In this document: one piece after another, positions 23,101 through 31,588 of the stretch
Layout of the letters: every line of letters starts with the position of its first letter
Position numbering within the stretch: position 1 is the stretch's first letter
DNA from: an uncultured Lachnospiraceae bacterium
GTDB lineage: Bacteria > Bacillota > Clostridia > Lachnospirales > Lachnospiraceae
Direction of reading: 5' to 3'
DNA length: 64,000 nt
NCBI GenBank assembly: GCA_947178125.1
Contig: CAMWXB010000002.1
Location: 48,826 to 112,825 of the forward strand
The notes under the pieces: generated by a model
The model's input: only the letters and a program-made list of their open reading frames with translations
Told to the model about the DNA's origin: nothing
The model's database searches: none
Program-made: the position numbers and the translations under genes

Positions 23101-23634
23101 TTATTTGTTTTCCTTCATGACATCTTTGTTCTTCACCAGATAATCGATCAGTGAAACAACTGTCAAAATCAGGGCCGCCCATACAACAACATTTGTTATT
23201 ATATTAATGGCCTCGATATCTGCAATCAGCAGACATATCATCACCATCTGAAACGTGGTCTTGAACTTTCCCCAATAACTCGCCGCGATCACGACGCCGT
23301 TATCAGAAGCAATCAATCTAAAACCGCTGATGATGAACTCCCTCGCAATAATGACGATCACCATCCAGGCGGGCAGTTTCGCCATTTCCACCAGACAGAT
23401 CAGGGCGGAGCAGACTAACAGCTTATCCGCAAGCGGGTCCATAAATTTTCCGAAATTTGTGACCAGATTATATTTTCTTGCAATTTTGCCATCCAACAAA
23501 TCCGTCAGACTCGCAACGATAAAGATTGCCAACGCAATCCATTTATCCACACCGGTGATGTCTGCCAGCATGAACAATACAAAAAAAGGAATCAGGATAA
23601 CACGGAACATCGTCAGTTTATTGGGTAAATTCAT
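23101..23634 (-). CDS. pgsA: CDP-diacylglycerol-glycerol-3-phosphate 3-phosphatidyltransferase
   Basis: Makes phosphatidylglycerol phosphate, the committed step to phosphatidylglycerol, in the membrane. 177 residues. The CDP-alcohol phosphotransferase signature is visible as DLLDGKIARKYNLVTNFGKFMDPLADKL (about 45-72, with D..DG..AR..G...D...D). Multiple hydrophobic helices follow. It overlaps the end of rimO by 17 bases, so translation is coupled. Confidence 0.95.
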   Translation of the reverse strand: MNLPNKLTMFRVILIPFFVLFMLADITGVDKWIALAIFIVASLTDLLDGKIARKYNLVTNFGKFMDPLADKLLVCSALICLVEMAKLPAWMVIVIIAREFIISGFRLIASDNGVVIAASYWGKFKTTFQMVMICLLIADIEAINIITNVVVWAALILTVVSLIDYLVKNKDVMKENK

Positions 23635-24961
23635 CTTCCAATTCTCCTATCAGATCATATTCATAAGCGCCGGTAATCCTGCATTTCACAAAGTCACCGG
23701 TCATCAATTCTCTTTTCGTATTAATAAAAAGAAAGCCATCTACATTCGGTGCATCTTTATAGGTCCTCGCCACATAGGCATCCTCATCCGTGACCTTCCC
23801 TTCAATCATGGCATCCACAAGCTTTCCTTCCATGGAAACTGCGGCATCAAAAGCAATTTCCTGTTGAAGTTCCATCAGCTGTGCGCGCCTTTCTTCCTTC
23901 ACTTCCTCCGGAATCTGGCCAGCCATGACTGCCGCCGGTGTATCTTCCTCCTGGGAATAAGTAAAAACGCCCAGACGGTCAAATTCCATCCGCTCTACAA
24001 AGGCCAGCAGTTCTTCGTGTTCTTCTTCCGTTTCTCCGGGAAATCCGGTGATCAGCGTTGTCCTGATACAGATGTCCGGAATCTCCCTGCGCAGTTTCCC
24101 GACGACTTCCTCGAGTTCACCGCCCGTCGTCCTGCGTCCCATCCTCTTTAATATCGTATCGCATCCGTGCTGTATCGGCAAATCCAGATAATGACAGATC
24201 TTCGGTTCTTCTTTGATCACCTGTATCAGTTCATCATCGATTTCTTCCGGATAACAATACAGAATACGAATCCAGTAAAGCCCATCTATTCGGCAAAGCT
24301 TCCGCAGCAGCGTTGGCAATGTTTTTACTCCATATAAATCGACACCATAAAGGGTCGTCTCCTGAGCAACGATAATTAACTCTTTCACGCCTTCCGCTGC
24401 CAGCATTTCCGCCTCTTCTACAAGATTCTCCATCGGAATGCTCCTGTAACTGCCCCGCACCTTAGGAATAACACAGTAAGTACAGTGTTTATCACAGCCT
24501 TCCGCAATTTTCAGATAAGCGTAATGCCCGCCCGTCGTCAGAATGCGCTTCGTATCCGCATACGGCCGCTTATCCGGACTGCCATAGTAATTTTCCCTCT
24601 GCCCGCTCAGGAACTTATCAAGCGCCTGTGTAATCTCGTCAATCGCCGATATACCGATGATCATATCGACCTCCGGGATTTCTTTCTGAATCTCTTCCCG
24701 GTAGCGCTGCGCGAGGCATCCTGCCACAATGAGCGCTTTCAGTGCGCCGTTTTTCCGAAGTTCCGCCATTTCCAGAATCGTATCAATACTCTCCTGTTTT
24801 GCATCATTGATAAAACAGCAGGTATTGATAACAACAATATCGGCCTCCGCTTCATCATCCGTAAAGCCATAACCTTTTTCGGATAAAAGAGCGAGCATCT
24901 TTTCTGAATCGACCAGATTTTTATCACATCCCAAAGAGATGAACAGTATCTTATCACTCAT
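23618..24961 (-). CDS. rimO: Ribosomal protein S12 methylthiotransferase
   Basis: A radical-SAM enzyme that adds a methylthio group to an aspartate of ribosomal protein S12. It has 447 residues. The N-terminal UPF0004 domain has cluster cysteines near 12, 47/48 and 81; the radical-SAM motif is Cys155, Cys159, Cys162 in CDKHCTYC; a C-terminal TRAM domain spans about 375-440. The N-terminal KILFISLGCDKNLVDSE separates RimO from the related tRNA enzyme MiaB. It follows rpoZ by 11 bases. Confidence 0.95.
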   Translation of the reverse strand: MSDKILFISLGCDKNLVDSEKMLALLSEKGYGFTDDEAEADIVVINTCCFINDAKQESIDTILEMAELRKNGALKALIVAGCLAQRYREEIQKEIPEVDMIIGISAIDEITQALDKFLSGQRENYYGSPDKRPYADTKRILTTGGHYAYLKIAEGCDKHCTYCVIPKVRGSYRSIPMENLVEEAEMLAAEGVKELIIVAQETTLYGVDLYGVKTLPTLLRKLCRIDGLYWIRILYCYPEEIDDELIQVIKEEPKICHYLDLPIQHGCDTILKRMGRRTTGGELEEVVGKLRREIPDICIRTTLITGFPGETEEEHEELLAFVERMEFDRLGVFTYSQEEDTPAAVMAGQIPEEVKEERRAQLMELQQEIAFDAAVSMEGKLVDAMIEGKVTDEDAYVARTYKDAPNVDGFLFINTKRELMTGDFVKCRITGAYEYDLIGELEDEFTQ

Positions 24962-24972
24962 AGCTGTCGTTT

Positions 24973-25209
24973 CTATTCTTCCTCATTCAAAATCTTGATT
25001 TTCCCCTGATTGAGTTCTTCTACTGCGACCGACAGGGGCTTTCTTCCCTGATAGTTATCCACAAAAGCCTCATCACCTGCAATGATCTGTCTCGCTCTCC
25101 TGGAAGTAGCCATTACGATAGAATAACGGCTGCTGACAACCGGCTCTTCGCCCTCTTCGATTTCACTGTTCACAACTTTCATTAAATCTGTGTAAGATGG
25201 ATGTAACAT
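24973..25209 (-). CDS. rpoZ: RNA polymerase omega subunit
   Basis: A small subunit aiding RNA polymerase assembly. 78 residues. SSRYSIVMATSRRARQIIAG near 26-45 is the conserved omega core, followed by KPLSVAVEELNQGKI. Its ATG overlaps the gmk stop (TAATG), and the gmk-rpoZ pairing is typical of Firmicutes. Confidence 0.93.
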   Translation of the reverse strand: MLHPSYTDLMKVVNSEIEEGEEPVVSSRYSIVMATSRRARQIIAGDEAFVDNYQGRKPLSVAVEELNQGKIKILNEEE

Positions 25210-25844
25210 TATTTTTCTCCTTTCGCAAGAACTTTCAGTTCTTCCCTGATTTTTTCAATAAACTCCTCATTCCTGAATGGTGTATTATGAGCAGCCAGAA
25301 TGATCTCATGAAGTTCTTTGACACAACGCTCCAGATCATCGTTGACTACAATATAATCATATTCCTCAATGCCGTCCGCCTCTTCGACCGCGCGCGCCAT
25401 CCGCTTAGCGACTGCTTCCTCGTTCTCCGTTCCCCGGCCGGTCAGCCGGCGCTTCAGTTCTTCTGCATCCGGCGGCATCACGAACAGCAATAAAGCTGTC
25501 GGAAACTGTTTTCGGATTTTCAGCGCACCCTGAATCTCAATCTCCAGAATCACGTCCCTGCCTGCAGCAAGCTGTTTTTCCACATAATCTCTGGGTGTGC
25601 CGTAATAATTATCACAATAACAGGCGTATTCTATAAGCCCGTCTTCCGCAATTTTCTGTTCAAAAGCTTCCTTCGTCAGAAAAAAGTATTCTCTTCCGTC
25701 TTCTTCCCCCGCTCTGGGCGCTCTGGTCGTCGCGGAAATGGACAACGCATAATTATCATATTCCTGCACCAGCTTCTTCATTAAAGTACCTTTTCCCGCT
25801 CCGGAAAAACCGGAGACCACAATTAAAATACCTTTATGTCTCAT
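25209..25844 (-). CDS. gmk: Guanylate kinase
   Basis: Phosphorylates GMP to GDP. It has 211 residues. The P-loop GFSGAGKGT is at 12-20; the GMP-binding SISATTRAPRAGEEDGREYFF and YGTPRDYVEK regions and the lid RLTGRGTENEEAVAKR follow. The start at 25844 (MRHKGIL) has GGAG 6 bases upstream; a start four codons earlier has none. It overlaps remA by 11 bases and rpoZ by the TAATG junction, so remA-gmk-rpoZ are translationally coupled. Confidence 0.96.
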   Translation of the reverse strand: MRHKGILIVVSGFSGAGKGTLMKKLVQEYDNYALSISATTRAPRAGEEDGREYFFLTKEAFEQKIAEDGLIEYACYCDNYYGTPRDYVEKQLAAGRDVILEIEIQGALKIRKQFPTALLLFVMPPDAEELKRRLTGRGTENEEAVAKRMARAVEEADGIEEYDYIVVNDDLERCVKELHEIILAAHNTPFRNEEFIEKIREELKVLAKGEK

Positions 25845-26094
25845 CTGTATCTCCACTTTCTGCCTGCGCTCTGCCAGAAATCGTCTCCGGAAGCAGCGCG
25901 GACAACACGATCTGGCTGTTCTCCATGATCAGCACCGCCTTCGTCTTTCTGCCCTGCGTCGCATCGATTGCCATGCCGCTCTCCTTCGCCTTCTGCACCA
26001 GCCGCTTGATCGGCGCGGAATCCGGGCTGACAATTGCGATAATTTTTCCTGTATTCACAACATTGCCAAATCCGATATGAATTAATCTTCCCAA
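25834..26094 (-). CDS. remA: RemA-like extracellular matrix regulator (DUF370)
   Basis: A small DNA-binding protein; RemA of B. subtilis activates biofilm matrix and osmoprotection genes. 86 residues. The family hallmark IHIGFGNVVNTGKIIAIVSPDSAPIKRL is at about 5-32, then AIDATQGRKTKAVLIMENSQIVLSAL. The start codon appears to be TTG (LGRLIHIGFG), with AAAGGCGGG about 12 bases upstream. yicC-remA-gmk-rpoZ is a conserved Firmicute order. The C-terminal dozen residues (ESGDTDET) are acidic and variable. Confidence 0.92.
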   Translation of the reverse strand: MGRLIHIGFGNVVNTGKIIAIVSPDSAPIKRLVQKAKESGMAIDATQGRKTKAVLIMENSQIVLSALLPETISGRAQAESGDTDET

Positions 26095-26114
26095 TGACCG
26101 TTCCCGCCTTTATA

Positions 26115-26993
26115 TCACTCGATATTCTGAATCTGCTCGCGTACCTTCTCAATTTCCGTCTTGAGTTCAATCGCGCGGTTGGATATCTCCAGATCATTTG
26201 CTTTGGATAGAATCGTATTGGCTTCCCGGTTCATCTCCTGTGCGATGAAATCCAGCTTTCTTCCGATGCCTCCACCCTGTATCAGACTTTCTTTCGTCGT
26301 TTCGATATGGCTCCTGAGGCGAACCAGTTCTTCGTCTACGCACACCTTATCCGCAAAAATAGTCACTTCCATCAAAAGTCTGCTCTCGTCAATCTGTGCA
26401 TCGCCGAGCAGTTCCCTTACTTTGTCTTCCAGCTTCTGCCTGTACTGCGTAATAATTTCCGGCGAACGCTCCGTAATGTATTCCACATGCGCGAGCATAC
26501 CGCCTAACTTACCGAGCAGGTCTTCCCGAAGATTCTCCCCTTCTTTAATTCTGGTCGCAACAAACCCTTCCGCCGCCTGGGAAACAGCCTTCTCTAACAT
26601 CTGCCAGAGTTCTTCTTCGTCAATCGTCTGTTCTTCCATGCTGAATACTTCCGGATACCTGGATAAAGCGGACACCCTGACATCGTTATCCAGAGAAAAG
26701 TCTTCCGCCATCTGCTCCAGATATTTCATATATTCCGCCGCCAGTTCCTTATTATACTTCACACAGAGATTGGACTCCGTATAGTCCTCATAGGTAATAA
26801 AAACATCTACCTTGCCCCGCTGAATATAATGTTTCAATTCATTTCTGATCGCCGCCTCGAAAAAATTCAGTTTCTTCGGCATCTTGATATTAACATCCAG
26901 ATATCTGTGGTTGACAGATTTCATCTCTACCGTAATCTTACGGTCTCCCTCGACAATTTCACTTCTGCCAAAACCGGTCATGCTCTTGATCAT
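26115..26993 (-). CDS. YicC/YloC-family endoribonuclease
   Basis: It has 292 residues. The family N-terminus MIKSMTGFGRSEIVEGDRKI is followed by MKSVNHRYLDVNIKMPKKL, and the C-terminal domain has EELVRLRSHIETTKESL and IGRKLDFIAQEMNREANTILSKAND. E. coli YicC is a metal-dependent endoribonuclease that affects small-RNA turnover. The start at 26993 is the family start; an in-frame ATG four codons upstream lies inside an AAAGGCATGGT motif which supplies the likely ribosome site. It is the first gene of the yicC-to-cinA operon, driven by a consensus promoter. Confidence 0.92.
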   Translation of the reverse strand: MIKSMTGFGRSEIVEGDRKITVEMKSVNHRYLDVNIKMPKKLNFFEAAIRNELKHYIQRGKVDVFITYEDYTESNLCVKYNKELAAEYMKYLEQMAEDFSLDNDVRVSALSRYPEVFSMEEQTIDEEELWQMLEKAVSQAAEGFVATRIKEGENLREDLLGKLGGMLAHVEYITERSPEIITQYRQKLEDKVRELLGDAQIDESRLLMEVTIFADKVCVDEELVRLRSHIETTKESLIQGGGIGRKLDFIAQEMNREANTILSKANDLEISNRAIELKTEIEKVREQIQNIE

Positions 26994-27102
26994 AGGAATA
27001 ACCATGCCTTTCTCTTCGTCCGCCGGGTTGCCGGTTTCCATTTCTGCGCGGACAATCAAAGTGTATTCAAATTCGTAATTTTTGAAACAGGTAATCTATA
27101 AT

Positions 27103-27131
27103 ATTATAAGATAATCATAAAGCCTAGTCAA
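27103..27131 (-). promoter_or_regulatory. Promoter of the yicC-remA-gmk-rpoZ-rimO-pgsA-cinA operon
   Basis: Minus strand TTGACT (27131-27126), 17 bases, TATAAT (27108-27103), about 110 bases before the yicC start. It is back to back with the rqcH promoter. Confidence 0.8.
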
Positions 27132-27143
27132 GCAAATCCAACA

Positions 27144-27172
27144 TTGAAAACCCCCCTAAAATATGTTACAAT
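27144..27172 (+). promoter_or_regulatory. Promoter of rqcH
   Basis: TTGAAA (27144-27149), 17 bases, TACAAT (27167-27172), 74 bases before the start codon. Confidence 0.75.
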
Positions 27173-27246
27173 ATCAACATTGCCCAAAGGAAATAATAAC
27201 ATGTATTATCATTTAAAATACACCAAAAAAGAAAGGATATGAGTTC

Positions 27247-29037
27247 ATGGCATTTGACGGGATTACCATTGCAAGCATCACCAAAGAGTTAAATCAGCAT
27301 TTAACTGGTGGCCGTATTTATAAAATCGCCCAGCCGGAATCGGACGAACTGCTGCTGACAATCAAGAATAACGGCTCGCAATACCGGCTGTTATTGTCTG
27401 CGGACGCCTCTCTGCCGCTCGTTTATCTGACGGATAAGAACAAGCAGAGCCCGATGACCGCCCCAGGCTTCTGTATGCTGCTCCGGAAACATTTACAGAA
27501 TGCAAGGATTCTGGATATCACCCAGCCAGGTCTGGAGAGAATCATTCGAATCCGCCTGGAACATCTGAACGAATTGGGCGACCTTTGTCAGAAAACACTT
27601 GTTATTGAAATTATGGGAAAGCACAGCAATCTCATTTTCTGCAATGAAGATACGATCATCGACAGCATCAAACATATTTCCGGCATGGTCAGCTCTGTGC
27701 GGGAAGTTCTGCCGGGCCGGGAATATTTCATTCCGCAGACACAGGACAAGCAGAATCCCCTCGCTTTTATCGAAGACACAGATGTTTCCGCTTACAACGG
27801 AGAACCAGCGTACGGCATTCATCTCACCAGACAGGACTTTGTGAACAGGCTTACTTCCATGCCAATGCCTTTGTACAAAGCGCTCTACTGCGCCTATACC
27901 GGTCTTTCTCCCGTCATGGCGCAGGAAATCTGTTTCCGCGCCGGCCTTGACGGCGACATTCCCGGAAGCGCACAGGATGCGGAAGCCCTGGAAAAGCTTT
28001 ATGAGGTTTTTCTTTCTCTTTTAAAACAGATTACCGCCGGAGACTTTGCTCCAAATATCATCTATGACAAAAAGACACCGATCGAATTCGCGGCGCTGCC
28101 CCTGACCCTCTATGCGGATAAGGAAGCCGTTCCTTTCGACTCTATCAGCGAAGTACTCGAACATTATTATGAAGAAAAAAATGTGCTCACGAGAATCCGC
28201 CAGAAATCAGCCGACCTGCGGAAAATCGTACAGACGGCATTGGAACGGAATATCAAGAAGTACGATTTACAAAGAAAACAGATGCAGGACACCGAAAAAC
28301 GGGAGAAATACCGCGTTTACGGCGAGCTGTTGAATACCTATGGCTACGGTGTGGAGCCCGGTGCAAAATCCATGGAGGCGTTGAACTACTATACGAACGA
28401 AATGATCACGATTCCATTAGACGATACACTGAGCCCCTCCGAAAATGCCAAAAAATATTTCGACAAATACGGAAAGCTGAAACGCACCTTTGAAGCGCTT
28501 TCAGAATTGACCATAGAAGTCAAAGATGAGATTGAACATCTGGAATCCATCGCAGCAGCCCTGGATATCGCTTTGCAGGAAGAAGACCTGGTACAGATCA
28601 AGGAAGAATTGATCGAAAGCGGCTACATCCGCAGAAAAGGCGGAAATAAGAAAGCCAGGATCACAAGCAGGCCTTTCCACTATATCAGTTCCGACGGCTT
28701 CCATATCTATGTAGGCAAAAACAATTATCAGAACGACGAGCTGACCTTCAAAACGGCCACCGGCAACGACTGGTGGTTCCATGCCAAAGGTATGCCCGGC
28801 TCCCATGTCATTGTCAAAACAGAAGGAAAAGAACTGCCCGACCGGACTTTTGAAGAAGCGGCAAGACTGGCAGCCTATTATTCCAAAGGGCGTGAGCAGG
28901 AAAAAGTGGAAATCGACTATCTTCAAAAGAAGAACGTTAAGAAACCGAACGGCGCCAAACCGGGATTTGTCGTCTACTATACGAACTTCTCCATGGCCAT
29001 CGACTCCGATATATCCGGTCTTGAGCAAGTAAAATAA
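27247..29037 (+). CDS. rqcH: RqcH (NFACT) ribosome quality control factor
   Basis: Binds stalled 50S-peptidyl-tRNA complexes and adds C-terminal alanine tails that mark nascent chains for degradation; formerly called fibronectin-binding protein. It has 596 residues. The NFACT-N domain opens MAFDGITIASITKELNQHL and includes IEIMGKHSNLIF and LPGREYF (to about 180). HhH and coiled-coil regions follow (about 280-440). The NFACT-R domain has GNDWWFHAKGMPGSHVIV near 508-525 and VDYLQKKNV-type residues. It is a single gene with its own promoter. YlmH, a partner in some Firmicutes, is at 57425. Confidence 0.95.
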   Translation: MAFDGITIASITKELNQHLTGGRIYKIAQPESDELLLTIKNNGSQYRLLLSADASLPLVYLTDKNKQSPMTAPGFCMLLRKHLQNARILDITQPGLERIIRIRLEHLNELGDLCQKTLVIEIMGKHSNLIFCNEDTIIDSIKHISGMVSSVREVLPGREYFIPQTQDKQNPLAFIEDTDVSAYNGEPAYGIHLTRQDFVNRLTSMPMPLYKALYCAYTGLSPVMAQEICFRAGLDGDIPGSAQDAEALEKLYEVFLSLLKQITAGDFAPNIIYDKKTPIEFAALPLTLYADKEAVPFDSISEVLEHYYEEKNVLTRIRQKSADLRKIVQTALERNIKKYDLQRKQMQDTEKREKYRVYGELLNTYGYGVEPGAKSMEALNYYTNEMITIPLDDTLSPSENAKKYFDKYGKLKRTFEALSELTIEVKDEIEHLESIAAALDIALQEEDLVQIKEELIESGYIRRKGGNKKARITSRPFHYISSDGFHIYVGKNNYQNDELTFKTATGNDWWFHAKGMPGSHVIVKTEGKELPDRTFEEAARLAAYYSKGREQEKVEIDYLQKKNVKKPNGAKPGFVVYYTNFSMAIDSDISGLEQVK

Positions 29038-29055
29038 CATGTGTATTATAAAAAG

Positions 29056-29247
29056 GTAACGGTTCAGCCGCCGGACGGGATGGTGTATGGTTCCTGCGAA
29101 GGCCCTTGAAAAGCGCCAGTTACTTAAAGTAACTGTGTGCTTTAGCGAGGTTCTTTACGAGCTTAGCATCCGTTGCTGCTTTTCGCGGAGCGGAAGCGTG
29201 CCTTCAAAGGAACCATACACCATCCCGTCCGGCGGCTGAACTGTTAC
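29056..29247 (-). repeat. Palindromic element, copy C (39-bp arms, one mismatch)
   Basis: Arms at 29056-29094 and 29209-29247 are complementary over 39 bp with one mismatch (outer end GTAACGGTTCAGCCGCC). Read on the minus strand the core gives AGGCACGCTTCCGCTCCGCG, AAAAGCAGC, ACGGATGCTAAGCTC and, at the right junction, CAAGGGCCTTCGCAGGAACC, matching copies A and B. An extra perfect hairpin CAGTTACTT/AAGTAACTG lies inside. It sits between the convergent genes rqcH and the CotF-like gene. Confidence 0.88.
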
Positions 29248-29248
29248 A

Positions 29249-29301
29249 TAAAAAGAACTTCCCAGCGCTTTGCTGTCAGGCAGAGCGCTTTAGAAGTTCT
29301 C
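29249..29301 (-). terminator. Terminator of the CotF-like operon
   Basis: AGAACTTC and AGCGCT (29254-29269) pair with AGCGCT and AGAAGTTCT (29284-29301). On the minus strand the stem is followed by TTTTTATG. It lies between the gene end at 29312 and element C. Confidence 0.75.
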
Positions 29302-29311
29302 TTCGCACTTT

Positions 29312-29572
29312 TTAAATCGTTTTCTCGGTAAACAAAGACTTCACATGGTCGATTTCCGCCTGTGTGGCTTTTGCAGCCGGCACATAATAGGACTTTTCTC
29401 TGGCGATCTGATACAGCTCCTCCTGAGACTGTTCACAGGCATTTCTGAACTGTTTCAACGTCATCTTCAATTCCTTATTCTCTGTCTGGGGAATCATTTC
29501 ACCGAAACGGACCAGTTCGCCGTTGATTCCCGTCAAAGTATCCGCTACCATTGTTTTTTCCTGCATTTGCAT
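29312..29572 (-). CDS. CotF-like spore coat protein
   Basis: 86 residues, largely helical (ADTLTGINGELVRFGEMIPQ, then LKQFRNACEQSQEELYQIAR and KSYYVPAAKATQAEIDHV). This matches the CotF-like coat family, which shares a ferritin-like helical pair and a C-terminal YYVPA-type segment. The ATG at 29572 is preferred since AGGTGG lies 8 bases upstream; a GTG four codons earlier falls inside that site. It is co-directional with the small gene at 29632 and ends in a strong terminator. Coat localisation is inferred from the family. Confidence 0.75.
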   Translation of the reverse strand: MQMQEKTMVADTLTGINGELVRFGEMIPQTENKELKMTLKQFRNACEQSQEELYQIAREKSYYVPAAKATQAEIDHVKSLFTEKTI

Positions 29573-29631
29573 CTTAACATCCACCTTTCCTGTTTCATAG
29601 ACAGATTGAAAACATTTATTCTATCAATCTG

Positions 29632-29817
29632 TTAACGCAAAAATTCCATTAACTGCTGCTTGTTCTGCATTGCGGATTTCGCACCTTTTTCAAAGAACTG
29701 CTTCACCTGTGCATCACTTGCACATTCCGCATACTCTTTCATTTTGCAGTGTGTCACGTCATAGCCGCCCATAAGATGGCGGAGATTTTGTAATTCAAGT
29801 TCTGATAAATTTGCCAC
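29632..29817 (-). CDS. Small CotF-like helical protein
   Basis: 61 residues beginning at GTG, with GGAGGG 8 bases upstream. The sequence LSELELQNLRHLMGGYDVTH and KQFFEKGAKSAMQNKQQLME form a helical pair like the N-terminal half of CotF proteins; together with the next gene it may represent a split coat protein. Upstream on the minus strand, TGAATA and CATAAAA at 15 bases vaguely recall a sporulation sigma promoter but the spacing is poor. Confidence 0.65.
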   Translation of the reverse strand: MANLSELELQNLRHLMGGYDVTHCKMKEYAECASDAQVKQFFEKGAKSAMQNKQQLMEFLR

Positions 29818-29922
29818 TTTAGATTCCCTCCTGATTTTTTTATGCGGGATTAGTATTTGTATTCAGAAAAGAATTATACATTCTATTGACAAAATAAGCT
29901 GAAAAATCATACATTTTTCAGC

Positions 29923-31560
29923 TTATCGTAATAAGTGCATTTTTTTGGCAATGTGTACAAGCATGGCGCCCTTGGGAAAGGACTTCAATTCCGCTTCGTT
30001 GACCGCCCCCATTCGGATGACCAGCACAAAGTAGACGACCACCGCCGCGCCAAGCGCTATCACAAGGGAAATCCGGTTCAGCTTAGTGAGAAAATAAACG
30101 CCCTGATAAACGCCATACGCAGCTGCTCCCATCCAGCAGGCCGCAAGTCCGGGAAGAAGATAAGTTTTAACGATATCTTCCCGATATCCCAGATACTTTT
30201 TGACCGCAGCATGGTTCAGAATACACATCAGCAGCGAATAGGCAATATTGGCGATTGCCAGCGCATAAAGATTCAAATCCGTATAGAAAAGGAGTGCAAC
30301 TAAAATCCCGATCTGTACGACGAGTGCGATGACCGCATGGATCACCGGGGTATTGACCTTGCCGATTCCCTGCAGGACCGCATTGGTCAGGGTAGAAAGT
30401 CCCGACAGGATAACGGTGACAGCCAGCACTCGAAGCACGTTCGACGCTATATCCAGCGCTTCTTTCTGCGGATAGATGAACTGTACGACCGGCCTTGCCA
30501 GCACCATCAGACCTACCGCCGACGGAATGGCTAACATCATCGTTATCCGGGTCGCCTGATTGACCTTACGCCGTGTCTCTTTCTCCTTATGTGTCGCAAA
30601 GGTCGCAGAAACGCCCGGCAGCGATGCAGAAGACATCGCCGACGACAACGCAATCGGAATATTGACGATCGACATCGCCTGCGTCGCGAAAATACCATAT
30701 TGAATCGCCGCCATGGACTCTTCCATCCCCTTGATATCGATCATGATGTTATTATAAATTTTCATATTGACGACCGTCGAGCAGTTATAGACAAAGGTAC
30801 TTAAAATAAAAGGTGTTACGGTCGTGATAATGACTTTGAAAATTTCCTGATAGCTTTCCTGATGTCTGGAATGGTCACGTTCCACTCTCTTGCGGATAAT
30901 GTCTTTGTTCAGGCAGTACATACCGAACATGAACAAAAGCGCAATCAGGACACCGGCTCCCGTACCGAGCGCACTGCCGGATGCACCGTAAATCGCCTGC
31001 GTCGTCTCACTTTCATTTTTTACCGCCCCAATCAACAGATAGGCCGCAAGAATGCTGATGCCTGCATTTAAGATCTGCTCCAGGATTTGGGAAATAGAAG
31101 TATGGGCCATGGAGCCGTGCGCCTGAAAATAGCCCCGCAGCACGCCGAGCAGACCGGAAAAGAAAATCGTCGGTGCAAAGACACGCAGTACCGGAATGGA
31201 ATTGGGCATATCGGATACCAGCAGGGGAGCTGCAAAAAAAGTGACCAAAGAGGCGACACCGCCTACGACCAGAACATAAATGAGCGCACACTGAAATACC
31301 CTCTGGGCATTTCGATATTCCTTATAAGCCAGCCGCTGTGCGATGACTTTAGAAATGGCAGAGGGTATACTATACGAAGAAACCAATAAAATAATGGTAT
31401 AAATATTAATGGCGCTGCTATAATAACCGTTTCCTTCCAGCCCGATGATACTGGTCAGGGGGCTTCTGTATATCAGGCCAATGATTTTAACGATAATGCC
31501 GGCGGCAGCAAGAATGCCGGCTTGAAGCACAAAACTATCTTTTTTCTTTTGTTGTGCCAT
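29923..31560 (-). CDS. SpoVB/YtgP-like polysaccharide flippase
   Basis: A 545-residue polytopic membrane protein of the MOP superfamily, larger than the flippase at 9537. N-terminal FVLQAGILAAAGIIVKIIGLIYRSPL is followed by GNGYYSSAINIYTIILLVSSY and SIPSAISKVIAQRLA, and later LQGIGKVNTPVIHA; this arrangement fits the YtgP/MurJ-type lipid II flippases of Firmicutes. It ends 106 bases before the small CotF-like gene and starts 29 bases after glgA. Whether it serves wall or spore cortex synthesis cannot be told from the sequence. Confidence 0.88.
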   Translation of the reverse strand: MAQQKKKDSFVLQAGILAAAGIIVKIIGLIYRSPLTSIIGLEGNGYYSSAINIYTIILLVSSYSIPSAISKVIAQRLAYKEYRNAQRVFQCALIYVLVVGGVASLVTFFAAPLLVSDMPNSIPVLRVFAPTIFFSGLLGVLRGYFQAHGSMAHTSISQILEQILNAGISILAAYLLIGAVKNESETTQAIYGASGSALGTGAGVLIALLFMFGMYCLNKDIIRKRVERDHSRHQESYQEIFKVIITTVTPFILSTFVYNCSTVVNMKIYNNIMIDIKGMEESMAAIQYGIFATQAMSIVNIPIALSSAMSSASLPGVSATFATHKEKETRRKVNQATRITMMLAIPSAVGLMVLARPVVQFIYPQKEALDIASNVLRVLAVTVILSGLSTLTNAVLQGIGKVNTPVIHAVIALVVQIGILVALLFYTDLNLYALAIANIAYSLLMCILNHAAVKKYLGYREDIVKTYLLPGLAACWMGAAAYGVYQGVYFLTKLNRISLVIALGAAVVVYFVLVIRMGAVNEAELKSFPKGAMLVHIAKKMHLLR

Positions 31561-31588
31561 ATTTCGTTTCCATCCATCCTTTTGCTGT

